64,000 nt of DNA from an uncultured Lachnospiraceae bacterium (GTDB taxonomy: Bacteria > Bacillota > Clostridia > Lachnospirales > Lachnospiraceae), in the NCBI GenBank assembly GCA_910577735.1, contig CAJTOO010000011.1, positions 97,216-161,215 on the forward strand. Direction: 5' to 3'. The position numbers and the translations under genes were made by a program. The notes under the pieces are model-generated. The model searched no databases. It was not told where the DNA came from and saw nothing but the letters and a program-made list of their open reading frames with translations. How positions within the stretch are numbered: position 1 is the first letter of the stretch; each line of letters begins with the position of its first letter. Shown piece after piece: positions 28,757 to 36,939 of this stretch.

Positions 28757-29968
28757 TCAAAACACCCTCTTAGCCACCACCACAAACCGTCCATCTTCCT
28801 CTGAATAATCACAGGTAGACAACGTCAGTAGCTGGTCGCCATAACTTGCCGTCACCCCTGTATCATAAAGGGATAATGCTGCCATCTCCTGCATGTTGGA
28901 ATTAAATTCCTGGGCAGAAGCTGCATCCAAAAACTGATAATACTTAAATACCACCTCATCCTCATTATAAATTCTGGAGCGGAACACATACATCACCTCA
29001 TAGGTGCCTCTCTCATATATGGTGTCAAACTGAATATTGGGATGCTCTTTGCAATATTCCTGGCTGCTGTATTTATTCAGCCCGCCAAACATCTTACCGG
29101 ATTTCATATGGTGACCATAAATGATCAGGTTCGTATTTCTGTGCACAATGTCACAATCCTTATCCAGAAAAAGGCTGCCGTTTCGATCATACTCCTGGTT
29201 GAAATTGTGGTCCATATAGTATTCATTGTTGACTGTCTGCATGACCGGATAATCAATCTCGGTATCTTCAATCTTAATCCACCCGACCATCTTTTTATTT
29301 TTATTATAAAGAGTCTGGTACTCCTCTAAAACCGTCAGTTCTATGTTCTCCTCCTGCGTTCGATGAATCATAGGTCTTTGTGTGGGTGCATAGGATGTCA
29401 GATTGGAGGAACCTTTCAACTGCGACAGGCTTTCATAATCCATTTCCGTCCTTTCCGCAAAATAGGAGTAAACCCCAAAATACCCGAAACAGGCAACTGC
29501 CGTAATCCCGCAAAGTACCACGATTATCTTACGGCGTCTCTCCCGCTTTTTCAGTTCTGAAAGTATTTCTTTTTGCATTGCCTTATCATAATGATCTAAG
29601 GATACTTCCGCTTCCCCATTCTTTTTTGCGGCAGCAACAGATGTATCAGACTTCTTGGGCCGTCTGTCAGATTTGTTTTTTACGCCGCGCTTTCCCTTTT
29701 TCCGTAAATCTATTTTGCTATTCTGGTTATATCCCTGCTTTTTAAACTCCTGGGCCAGTTCAAAAATCTCATCGTCAAAGTCGTTGCCTACAGCAGTTTC
29801 AAACCGGAAGCTGCCTGTCTGCATCTTGGCATATAGGGTTATCACTTCTCCCGGCTGCTCCATATTAACTTGTTTCCTGATTTCGTCTATTTTGGCTTTA
29901 TCCCGCAGAGCTGCTTTATAATCTGCCTCCGTCCGGAATTTCCTGCCCGCCACTTCAAATCCCGCCAT
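28757..29968 (-). CDS. Class B sortase with long cytoplasmic N-terminus
   Basis: Membrane transpeptidase that links surface proteins to the cell wall. About 145 charged N-terminal residues precede a single membrane helix (IIVVLCGITAVACFGYFGVY, about 149-168). The extracellular sortase domain has catalytic His in IYGHHMKSGKMFG near 288, Cys in LSTCDYSEED near 386 and Arg in the last segment VVVAKRVF. The spacing of the Cys and Arg and the DTEIDYPVMQ segment indicate class B. Usual SrtB is about 250 residues, so the N-terminal extension is unusual. It sits upstream of two large proteins sharing a PxTGDxIHPKWF terminus, its likely substrates. Confidence 0.88.
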   Translation of the reverse strand: MAGFEVAGRKFRTEADYKAALRDKAKIDEIRKQVNMEQPGEVITLYAKMQTGSFRFETAVGNDFDDEIFELAQEFKKQGYNQNSKIDLRKKGKRGVKNKSDRRPKKSDTSVAAAKKNGEAEVSLDHYDKAMQKEILSELKKRERRRKIIVVLCGITAVACFGYFGVYSYFAERTEMDYESLSQLKGSSNLTSYAPTQRPMIHRTQEENIELTVLEEYQTLYNKNKKMVGWIKIEDTEIDYPVMQTVNNEYYMDHNFNQEYDRNGSLFLDKDCDIVHRNTNLIIYGHHMKSGKMFGGLNKYSSQEYCKEHPNIQFDTIYERGTYEVMYVFRSRIYNEDEVVFKYYQFLDAASAQEFNSNMQEMAALSLYDTGVTASYGDQLLTLSTCDYSEEDGRFVVVAKRVF

Positions 29969-30043
29969 CTGGGGATCTCTCCTTTGCCTGTATATTCTGG
30001 AATCAAGCTAAGACATCAGATTCCTTGTCAAAGATACAGCATT

Positions 30044-30071
30044 ATTTTACTATATTCAGGATTTTATGCAA
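30044..30071 (-). promoter_or_regulatory. Promoter of the sortase gene
   Basis: Minus strand TTGCAT (30066-30071), 16 bp, TAAAAT (30044-30049). Aligned with the large LRR promoter it shares both hexamers, the spacer length and the ATATAG ahead of the -10. Confidence 0.75.
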
Positions 30072-30093
30072 GTACTTCATATATATGAAATCT

Positions 30094-31044
30094 TTAAAAT
30101 TTACCTAATTTACTCAGCACTGCCTGAATATGGTTCTGCAGAAAATTATCCTGCAGATCAGACAGCCCCTGCTCATTCAACGCCTGTACCAGAATATTGC
30201 AGACTGCCTCAATGATCAGGACCCTTCCGTCATTCGTGTTCAGGTTATACACATACTCCGCAGGAGAAACGCCTTCCCAGGCCGCTGCCGGATCCGGTAT
30301 CTGATAAAGGAGGCCCAGCATATCCCCTATCTCGGAACAAACAGCGAGATTCTGCATGCCACGGTGCATCCATTTATAAAAGGGAGCATAGGTTCTGTTG
30401 AGAAGATAGACCAAATGCATGCTCTCCTTGACAAACTCTGTCAGCGCAAGCTCTGCTGCAATACGCTCTCCGCGTTTCATGGCACGGGCATAATTATACT
30501 GTCCTGCCTGTGCCGCCTTCGCCATACTGTCTGCAATCTTCCGAATCCAGACACCATGGGGATAATACTGCCTGAGTCCTTCCCGGATATGGGTAAATTG
30601 TAAGAACGGGTCCTCAAACACTCTGCCGTTTACAGCTGTTGCCAGCATTTCTTCCGGAATGGCAAGCCATTCTGCATCTGACTGCGGCAGCGTATACCGC
30701 CCGATCATCTCTTCATAAAAGGCTTCCAGACAGAGAACGCCTACCCTGCCCTTTCCCTGTTCTTCCTCCACGCGCCCGGCAATCCCCATAAACTCCTTGG
30801 GCAAAGCATCATAAGCTGCCTGCATTCTGGCACCATACTCCTTGAAAATCTCTGCCGGCAGCCAGATACAAAAGGAAGGGCCATAATCATGATCTTTGGA
30901 TATGTCATCATCAAATCCAAGACACTCCGATCCATATCCAACAAGTCCCACAGCCGCCTGATTCCTTATCTGTGCAAACTGCTGATCCAACATCTGTCTG
31001 CCATAAGTTTCATAATATTTTTCTGCTAATTCCAGCCCTTTCAT
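30094..31044 (-). CDS. DUF4037 family protein, nucleotidyltransferase-like
   Basis: A 316-residue cytoplasmic protein. The N-terminal part has a nucleotidyltransferase-type pattern, VGYGSECLGFDDDISKDHDYGPSFCIWL (Gly-Ser followed by two acidic motifs). The C-terminal part is helical and resembles the DUF4037 domain. The family's reaction is not established; nucleotide transfer is inference from the Gly-Ser/Asp pattern. It overlaps the TPR gene upstream by 4 bp (ATGA), so the two are translationally coupled. Confidence 0.78.
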   Translation of the reverse strand: MKGLELAEKYYETYGRQMLDQQFAQIRNQAAVGLVGYGSECLGFDDDISKDHDYGPSFCIWLPAEIFKEYGARMQAAYDALPKEFMGIAGRVEEEQGKGRVGVLCLEAFYEEMIGRYTLPQSDAEWLAIPEEMLATAVNGRVFEDPFLQFTHIREGLRQYYPHGVWIRKIADSMAKAAQAGQYNYARAMKRGERIAAELALTEFVKESMHLVYLLNRTYAPFYKWMHRGMQNLAVCSEIGDMLGLLYQIPDPAAAWEGVSPAEYVYNLNTNDGRVLIIEAVCNILVQALNEQGLSDLQDNFLQNHIQAVLSKLGKF

Positions 31045-31919
31045 CTGCCAACCTTCTCCAGCACTTCCCTGGCCTTCTCCACATATCGTTTCTGCCTGCT
31101 GGCATCTCCCATCCGTTCACAGACCGCCGCACAATTTTCACACAGGACACCATAACTTGCATTCTCTCCATAGTGAAGTTTCACTTTATCCAGCGCCTTC
31201 TCGTAATATTCCAACGCCTTATCATACTCCTCCATGCGATAACAGGCTTCTCCCATACCGGCCAATGCCCCGCTGTAATGTTCATCCACGCCTTTCCCAT
31301 CCTTCTCAAAGATAGACAGCGCACGCTCTAACAACCGTTTTGCTTCTTCATTATCTGAAAGCTTAAAATACACCAGCGCCATATTGGTGAGCGTCACTGC
31401 CGTCTGTATTTCTCCGCCTTCCATCTTTTCTGTAATGGCGAGGGCTTTGTTGGCACAGTCGATTGCCTCCTCGTTTTCATCCATCTTCTCAAGCAGAATA
31501 CTCATATTATTATAAAGTCCGGCATACCTATAATCATCAGACGGTATGATGCCTTCATAAATCTGCAGCGCCTGTCTGTAAAACCGCAGTGCCTGAGCAT
31601 AATCTCCGGCAGCCCGGTAGGCAGTGGCTGCATTTAAGAGCGTAGTTGCAAAATGCTCCGTGTGATCCAGTTTCAGCTCCTCCATCAGAAGAAGTACATC
31701 CTCCGATGCCACATAAGCCTTCTCGAAAGCTGACGTACTGCGATAGAAACCAATCATCTCATTGCAGATGGAAATATAGGCTGCATAATCTTCTTCCTCC
31801 TTGGCCTGAGCCAATGAAGAAACCAGAAAGGAATCAATCTTGTCAATTTCGTTTTTTTCAAAAAAAGTATCCAGCGTCCCCAAAAAATCATCAATATTCA
31901 TACCGATATCAACCCCCAC
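31041..31919 (-). CDS. Tetratricopeptide repeat protein
   Basis: A 292-residue, acidic helical protein with about five TPR-like units between residues 50 and 280, for example AYRAAGDYAQALRFYRQAL and EACYRMEEYDKALEYYEKAL. There is no signal peptide. It is likely a protein-interaction scaffold. The GTG at 31919 follows AAAGGA; an ATG at 31901 (MNIDDFLG) is also possible. It sits between hflC and the DUF4037 gene, overlapping the latter, which suggests that the two act together. Partner unknown. Confidence 0.82.
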   Translation of the reverse strand: MGVDIGMNIDDFLGTLDTFFEKNEIDKIDSFLVSSLAQAKEEEDYAAYISICNEMIGFYRSTSAFEKAYVASEDVLLLMEELKLDHTEHFATTLLNAATAYRAAGDYAQALRFYRQALQIYEGIIPSDDYRYAGLYNNMSILLEKMDENEEAIDCANKALAITEKMEGGEIQTAVTLTNMALVYFKLSDNEEAKRLLERALSIFEKDGKGVDEHYSGALAGMGEACYRMEEYDKALEYYEKALDKVKLHYGENASYGVLCENCAAVCERMGDASRQKRYVEKAREVLEKVGR

Positions 31920-31932
31920 TTAAGTATATCCT

Positions 31933-32982
31933 TTAGTATTTGCCATTAAAAATCTGTGCAATCGGCGAATCATCTGACAAAATCACCGTCTTATTATCAC
32001 CTACCATACTCTCCTGCAGTGCATCCAACGCCCGTACGAAAGAATAAAAGTCCGTCTTTTCCGGATCAGAATAGGCATCTGACAATATCCTCATGTACTC
32101 GGCTTCCCCCTCCGCAATGATTGCTTCCGCCTTTGCCTTGGCATCTGAAAGCATAATGGATACTTCCTTGTCGGTGGTGTTCTCTATCTTCTTAGCTTCA
32201 GATTTTCCTTCCGCTGTATACTGGGCCGCAATATTGCCGCGCTCCGAAATCATACGGGTATAAACAGCCTGCTTATTATCATCCGGCAAATCCAGCTTCT
32301 TGACTTCCACCGCAACAATCTCTATGCCATACTGTTCCTCTACGTGATTGATCTGACTCATGATCTCTTCTGTCAAAGATGTGATTTCTATCACTTCCTC
32401 TTCCTGAGAAAGATTTAAATCATTACCCGTGATATCGTCTTCCACATCAGCCACCGTAATTGTCATCTTGCCATCCCGGCTTCTGATTACCTCATCCTGT
32501 TTCATATTAGAAATCGTATTCTTAGCCGCATTATAAACTATGGCATCAATACGGCCCTCCGCATTGCTCACAGAGCAGCTCAGAGTCTGCGCAAATTTCA
32601 GAGGGTCTGTCACATGCCAGAGAACATAGCTGTCTACAATCATGGTCTTTTTATCAGAGGTAATCACATCCGACGCCGGCAGATCATAGATCAACAATTC
32701 CTTTGGCACGGTGTCCACAGACTCAACAAACGGAATTTTAAAACTAAGTCCCGGCACGGTTACCACTCTATCCACACGGCCAAACTGCCTCACCAGCTTA
32801 AACTGGTTCTGTCTGGTCACTACCATGCAATTGAGCAGAAGAAAAACCGCCGCTATGGCCAGAACACCTAACACCACACCGAATCCGGTCCCCTTTTTCT
32901 TATCCTTCTTAGCTTTCTTTTTCGTGCCATCAGAGTTGAAATATTCAACATTATCATGATTGTTCTGTGTATATTCAGCCAT
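31933..32982 (-). CDS. hflC: HflC, SPFH-domain membrane protein
   Basis: Partner of HflK in a large SPFH (stomatin/prohibitin-like) membrane complex that in other bacteria surrounds and tunes the FtsH protease. One N-terminal membrane helix (GVVLGVLAIAAVFLLLNCMVV, about 33-53) is followed by the SPFH domain (VVTRQNQFKLVRQFGRVDRV onward) and a long Ala/Glu-rich coiled coil (AKAKAEAIIAEGEAEYMRILSDA). It is 349 residues. The start lies 2 bp after the hflK stop with AGGAGG overlapping the hflK end, a clear operon. The insert around DDITGNDLNLSQEEE is specific to this protein's region. Confidence 0.9.
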   Translation of the reverse strand: MAEYTQNNHDNVEYFNSDGTKKKAKKDKKKGTGFGVVLGVLAIAAVFLLLNCMVVTRQNQFKLVRQFGRVDRVVTVPGLSFKIPFVESVDTVPKELLIYDLPASDVITSDKKTMIVDSYVLWHVTDPLKFAQTLSCSVSNAEGRIDAIVYNAAKNTISNMKQDEVIRSRDGKMTITVADVEDDITGNDLNLSQEEEVIEITSLTEEIMSQINHVEEQYGIEIVAVEVKKLDLPDDNKQAVYTRMISERGNIAAQYTAEGKSEAKKIENTTDKEVSIMLSDAKAKAEAIIAEGEAEYMRILSDAYSDPEKTDFYSFVRALDALQESMVGDNKTVILSDDSPIAQIFNGKY

Positions 32983-32984
32983 GA

Positions 32985-34007
32985 CTATTCCTCCTCCCCT
33001 TCCGTATCACCATCTGCTTTTTCATCACTTAATCTGTCATTTATAGATGAATTACTCTCCGATACAAAACTGTCTAATGGAAGCACCGTGCTGGTATTGC
33101 CATCGGCGCTCTGAATAATTACCTTAATCTCCGGCAGGATATCCTCCACGGCCTCATAAAACATACGCTTCTTCGTCACTTCCGGATATTTAGCATATTC
33201 CTCATACATGGCATTAAACCTCGCCACCTGTCCATTGGCCTCATTAATCCTCTGTTGTTTGGATGCTTCCGCATCCTGCAATATCTTATCTGACTCTGCC
33301 TCTGCACCTGGAATCTGCTCATTACGGTATTTATTGGCATTATTCAACGCCGTTTCCTTACCCTGTTTAGCCGTCTCCACTTCCTTGAAGGCATTCTCCA
33401 CTTCTGTGGTAGGCGGCGTTGCATCCTGAATGGTAATGTTGACCAGCTGTATTCCAATATCATAATCTTCCAGTTTATCCAGAATCATCTGCTTGATGTT
33501 GGACTGTATCTCATTCTTGCCTGTGGTCAGCACGCTGTCCACACTATAGGAGCCAATCGTCGTTCTGATACAATTCTGGGCAATATTCTTTAGAATCAAT
33601 TCGGGATTTTCTGATGCATAGAGTGCCTTAACCGGATCCGTCACCCGATATTCGGCATAGAAATCCACATAGATGAAATTATAATCAGAAGTAATCATCA
33701 GGGCATCTTCCATTTCCTCGCCCATATCCTGCTGATAGCCAATGCTAAACCCTTGGATTGTGGTATTTACCTTGGTCACCGTCTGTATAAAGGGAACCTT
33801 AAAGTGAAGTCCTGGTGTGGTAACTGCTTTGGGGGAACCAAAGGTAGTTACCACAGCCTGCTCCTCCTCCTGAATCGAATAATAAGAATTACTCACCAGG
33901 ACAAAGAGCACCATGACAGCTATCACAATCCTGGCACCAGTCAGCCATTTACCTATCTGCATTTTACCTGGACTGTTTTCTTTATTTTTCTTGTTTTGTC
34001 CAAACAT
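32985..34007 (-). CDS. hflK: HflK, SPFH-domain membrane protein
   Basis: Membrane SPFH protein, expected to assemble with HflC. The basic N-terminus and membrane helix (ARIVIAVMVLFVLVSNSYYSI) are followed by EEEQAVVTTFGSPKAVTTPGLHFKVPF, the SPFH start, and a coiled coil with AEAESDKILQDAEASKQQRINEA. The acidic C-terminus contains SDEKADGDTEGEEE. The ATG at 34007 is chosen because AAAGGAGG lies 5 bp upstream; an open frame extends to 34070 but lacks such a site. About 340 residues. It is the first gene of hflK-hflC-TPR-DUF4037. Confidence 0.9.
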   Translation of the reverse strand: MFGQNKKNKENSPGKMQIGKWLTGARIVIAVMVLFVLVSNSYYSIQEEEQAVVTTFGSPKAVTTPGLHFKVPFIQTVTKVNTTIQGFSIGYQQDMGEEMEDALMITSDYNFIYVDFYAEYRVTDPVKALYASENPELILKNIAQNCIRTTIGSYSVDSVLTTGKNEIQSNIKQMILDKLEDYDIGIQLVNITIQDATPPTTEVENAFKEVETAKQGKETALNNANKYRNEQIPGAEAESDKILQDAEASKQQRINEANGQVARFNAMYEEYAKYPEVTKKRMFYEAVEDILPEIKVIIQSADGNTSTVLPLDSFVSESNSSINDRLSDEKADGDTEGEEE

Positions 34008-34164
34008 ATTTTCCTCCTTTGATCCTTTGCGGCTTCTGAAACAATGATGAAATTCCCAGCTTTCTTCCACGTAGTATCTATGTTATTATATATCATGGCA
34101 GGAAGAAAAACTAATTAAAATTTACTAAAAATGAATTTATTTCAGGAAAGGCTGGATTTACAAC

Positions 34165-34911
34165 ATGAGAATTATTTTTATCAGACACGGAGACCCCGAT
34201 TACCAGAATGATACACTGACAGAAAAAGGCATCCGGGAAGCAACACTGCTCTCTGAACGGGTAGCCAAATGGGACAATATTACACAGTTTTATTGTTCTC
34301 CATTGGGACGAGCCCAAAAGACCGCTTCCTACTCCCTGGAGAAAACAGGCCGGGAAGCCATCACTTATGAATGGCTTAAGGAGTTTTCCTACTTTATTGA
34401 TGATCCTGTTACCGGCAGGCACGGTGTTCCCTGGGATTTCATGCCTGCATATTGGACGCAGATACCACAGATGTACGATAAGGAAGACTGGAAAAAGACA
34501 GAAATATATCGTTCCAATCCGGAACTTCTGCCGGCTTATGAAGAAGTCTGTGAAGGATTAGACAATCTTTTGTCTACATACGGCTATAAACGGTATAACA
34601 ATTATTATGTCACTACGCCAAAAGATACGAACGCCAGTCACCTTGATGCAGACGCGCAGGATACCATCGTCATCTTCTGTCATTTAGGCATCACCTGTAT
34701 GATGATGAGTCATCTGCTTGGGGTTTCCCCGGCCATTTTACTGCATGGCTTCTATCTGGCTCCCACCTCCGTCACCATTCTATGCTCGGAGGAGAGGATG
34801 CGCGGCGATGCCTTTTTCCGGGCACAGGTAATGGGGGACACCTCGCATCTGCTGTTAGGTGGGGAACCCATCTCTGCCACCGGTTATTTCACGGATTTGT
34901 TCCAAAAGTAA
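34165..34911 (+). CDS. Histidine phosphatase superfamily protein
   Basis: Phosphoglycerate-mutase-like phosphatase. The phosphohistidine motif is at the very N-terminus (IIFIRHGDPDY, His about residue 7), followed by the supporting YCSPLGRAQKTA Arg and the second catalytic His in VIFCHLGITCMM near 174. Length 248. No signal peptide, so cytoplasmic. The substrate is not predictable. The gene is divergent from hflK and convergent with trpS. Confidence 0.9.
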   Translation: MRIIFIRHGDPDYQNDTLTEKGIREATLLSERVAKWDNITQFYCSPLGRAQKTASYSLEKTGREAITYEWLKEFSYFIDDPVTGRHGVPWDFMPAYWTQIPQMYDKEDWKKTEIYRSNPELLPAYEEVCEGLDNLLSTYGYKRYNNYYVTTPKDTNASHLDADAQDTIVIFCHLGITCMMMSHLLGVSPAILLHGFYLAPTSVTILCSEERMRGDAFFRAQVMGDTSHLLLGGEPISATGYFTDLFQK

Positions 34912-34912
34912 A

Positions 34913-34932
34913 GGTACGCCGCAAGGCGTACC
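34913..34932. terminator. Bidirectional terminator between the phosphatase gene and trpS
   Basis: A perfect 8-bp stem GGTACGCC / GGCGTACC with a 4-nt loop. On the minus strand it is followed by TTTACTTTT, so it works best for trpS; the plus side is ATCTCTTACTC. Confidence 0.8.
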
Positions 34933-34943
34933 ATCTCTTACTC

Positions 34944-35948
34944 TTACCGCACTCTATCAGGGAATCCTACTTTTCTTTGAACTTTGCGTAACGTCTTGTT
35001 CGCATAGTAATTGGCTTTTTCTGCATTTTCTTTGATGATCTTATCAATGTAATCCTTATTCTTGCCAAGATCTTCATACTTATCCTGCAAAGGTCTAAGA
35101 ACGCTTACAACGGCTTCTCCCACTGCCATTTTGAAATCCCCATACCCTTTGCCCTCAAACTCCTTTTCTGTTTCCTCGGAAGTCTTACCGGTGCAGGCGC
35201 AATAGATATCAATCAGGTTCCGGATACCGGGCTGTTCCTCTCTGTAACGCACCTGTGCTTCCGAATCCGTCACAGCCCTCTTAAACTTACGGATAATCGT
35301 ATCCGGATCATCCATCAGATAGATACTGCCATTGGGATTTTCATCCGACTTTGACATCTTTTTCTCCGGGTTTTGCAGACTCATGATTTTAGCTCCTGCC
35401 TTGCCGATATAAGGTTCCGGAATGGTAAATACATCCCCATAAACAGCATTGAAGCGCTGGGCGATATCCCTTGTGATTTCCAGATGCTGTAACTGATCCT
35501 TACCTACCGGCACCACATCCGACTGATACAAAAGGATATCTGCCGCCATCAACACAGGATATGTAAAGAGTCCCGCATTGATATTGTCTGCATGCTTAGC
35601 AGCCTTATCTTTAAACTGCGTCATACGATTCAGTTCTCCCATATAAGTATAACAGTTCAAAATCCAGGAAAGTTCTGCATGCCCGGATACATGGGATTGA
35701 TAATAAAGGCAGTTCTTCTCAGGGTCTATTCCTGCCGCAATATAAAGCGTCAGAAGATTCCTGGCCCTCTTTCTTAATTCTGCCGGATCCTGTCTTACGG
35801 TAATGGAATGCAGATCTACCACTGAATAAAAGCACTGGTACTCATCGCAGAGTGTAACCCAATTTTTCAGTGCACCCAGATAATTTCCAAGTGTCAGATT
35901 CCCCGTGGCCTGCATACCGCTGAACAGCACTTTATTTCCATCTATCAT
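34944..35948 (-). CDS. trpS: Tryptophanyl-tRNA synthetase
   Basis: Class I aminoacyl-tRNA synthetase charging tRNA-Trp. The HIGH-like motif is TGNLTLGNYLGAL near residue 15 and the KMSKS loop is KKMSKSDENPNG near 202. The 334 residues match bacterial TrpRS. ATG 35948 has GAGGAGG about 10 bp upstream. A sigma-A promoter lies 40-70 bp upstream. The leader is too short for a T-box, which often controls this gene in Firmicutes. Confidence 0.97.
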   Translation of the reverse strand: MIDGNKVLFSGMQATGNLTLGNYLGALKNWVTLCDEYQCFYSVVDLHSITVRQDPAELRKRARNLLTLYIAAGIDPEKNCLYYQSHVSGHAELSWILNCYTYMGELNRMTQFKDKAAKHADNINAGLFTYPVLMAADILLYQSDVVPVGKDQLQHLEITRDIAQRFNAVYGDVFTIPEPYIGKAGAKIMSLQNPEKKMSKSDENPNGSIYLMDDPDTIIRKFKRAVTDSEAQVRYREEQPGIRNLIDIYCACTGKTSEETEKEFEGKGYGDFKMAVGEAVVSVLRPLQDKYEDLGKNKDYIDKIIKENAEKANYYANKTLRKVQRKVGFPDRVR

Positions 35949-35987
35949 TTTAACATTGCCTCCTCATATATGCTTGTACCAAAAATC

Positions 35988-36016
35988 AGTTTATCATCGC
36001 CCTTTCCTTTCGTCAA
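35988..36016 (-). promoter_or_regulatory. trpS promoter with surrounding palindrome
   Basis: Minus strand TTGACG (36011-36016), 17 bp, TAAACT (35988-35993). The -35 sits in the loop of a near-perfect 13-bp inverted repeat (36000-36030; CCCTTTCcTTTCG / CGAAAaGAAAGGG), which may end the upstream gene or bind a regulator. Confidence 0.65.
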
Positions 36017-36037
36017 CCGAAAAGAAAGGGCATGCAA

Positions 36038-36271
36038 TTACTTCTCTTCACAGCCACAGGTGGAGCCGTTTCCGCTAAACGGTCTCGACTCAAACCGCGG
36101 CTCAAACCTGGGTTCATCACACGGACATGGCTCCGGTTCTCTATTACAGCAAGGCGGTTTAGGCGGTTCTACATCACAACCGCAGCCGCAGCCTCTGTCT
36201 GCCTGACCGCAGATTCCATTTCCGTTCTGTCCGCAGAAAAATAATAACAGAAGGATCCAACAACAATTCAT
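36038..36271 (-). CDS. Small cysteine- and proline-rich protein
   Basis: A 77-residue peptide with 13 cysteines, starting MNCCWILLLLFFCGQ, a short hydrophobic stretch that could be a signal or anchor. CGCGC, PPKPPCC and EPCPC clusters follow, with a C-terminal TCGCEE. The cysteine spacing suggests metal binding or heavy disulfide bonding. AAGGAG 12 bp before the ATG supports real translation. The codon pattern and conserved-looking C-x-C pairs argue against chance. It lies between DUF5662 and trpS. Function unknown. Confidence 0.62.
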   Translation of the reverse strand: MNCCWILLLLFFCGQNGNGICGQADRGCGCGCDVEPPKPPCCNREPEPCPCDEPRFEPRFESRPFSGNGSTCGCEEK

Positions 36272-36369
36272 AAGGTCTCATCTCCTTTTTTTCTCATACC
36301 ATATCCTATGCGCTCAAAAAGGAGTCGTCACTTGTCCTTGTGTCCTTATTATTTCTATGTCAGATCATA

Positions 36370-36924
36370 CTACATAACAGGCTTTTGCTTTCTGGTAAGT
36401 ATCCTGGTCCGAATGTAGCGGAACGTCTTCTCCTCTCCCTGGTCTGCCAGCATATGCAATAAAAATTCCAGCATTCTTTTGGTCCTGGGATGCAGGGGCG
36501 GCGGTGTTTTGCCTGACATGTAATAATTTAAGGGATCCTGATCTCTATAGGCCGCTTTATGATAAACTTTACAAGCCGCCACCCGATCCATAAACATTTC
36601 AATCACATAGCGCACAGGCATCGGCGCTGGCGCCATTCCGCCTTCTATATCGCGGGTACTGTAGTCAATCCAATACTCATAATGATGCTTGTTACGTCCT
36701 TTATGATGCAGCCAGGCGGAAGAATAGCCAACCTGCTCTCTTTCCGCATTGTTAGGGCTTCTGTTGCCCTGCCAGTACCTGGCTCCCACCAGGAACTCTG
36801 TGGGGCTGTATTTGGAAAGATCATGAAGCAGACCCTGTCGGTAGAGCCCTACCCGGAAGCAGCCCTGCAAGACCAGCCATTTATGGTGTGTGATCGTCTT
36901 GAAATGGTTCCACGCCTTACTCAT
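36370..36924 (-). CDS. DUF5662 family protein
   Basis: A 184-residue cytoplasmic protein rich in His, Tyr and Trp. The segments AWNHFKTITHHKWLVLQGCF, LLHDLSKYSPTEF and SAWLHHKGRNKHHYEYWIDY contain HHD/HxxH-like pairs that could bind a metal, as in HD-type phosphohydrolases. The family is defined by these segments but has no established activity that I know. GAGGGG precedes the ATG at 36924. It lies 15 bp downstream of the GH13-like gene, so the two are probably co-transcribed. Confidence 0.8.
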   Translation of the reverse strand: MSKAWNHFKTITHHKWLVLQGCFRVGLYRQGLLHDLSKYSPTEFLVGARYWQGNRSPNNAEREQVGYSSAWLHHKGRNKHHYEYWIDYSTRDIEGGMAPAPMPVRYVIEMFMDRVAACKVYHKAAYRDQDPLNYYMSGKTPPPLHPRTKRMLEFLLHMLADQGEEKTFRYIRTRILTRKQKPVM

Positions 36925-36939
36925 ATAGTCCCCTCACTT

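Noticed and set aside
36000..36030. T-box or other riboswitch upstream of trpS
   Set aside because: The palindrome overlaps the -35 and the leader is only about 40 nt, too short for a T-box.
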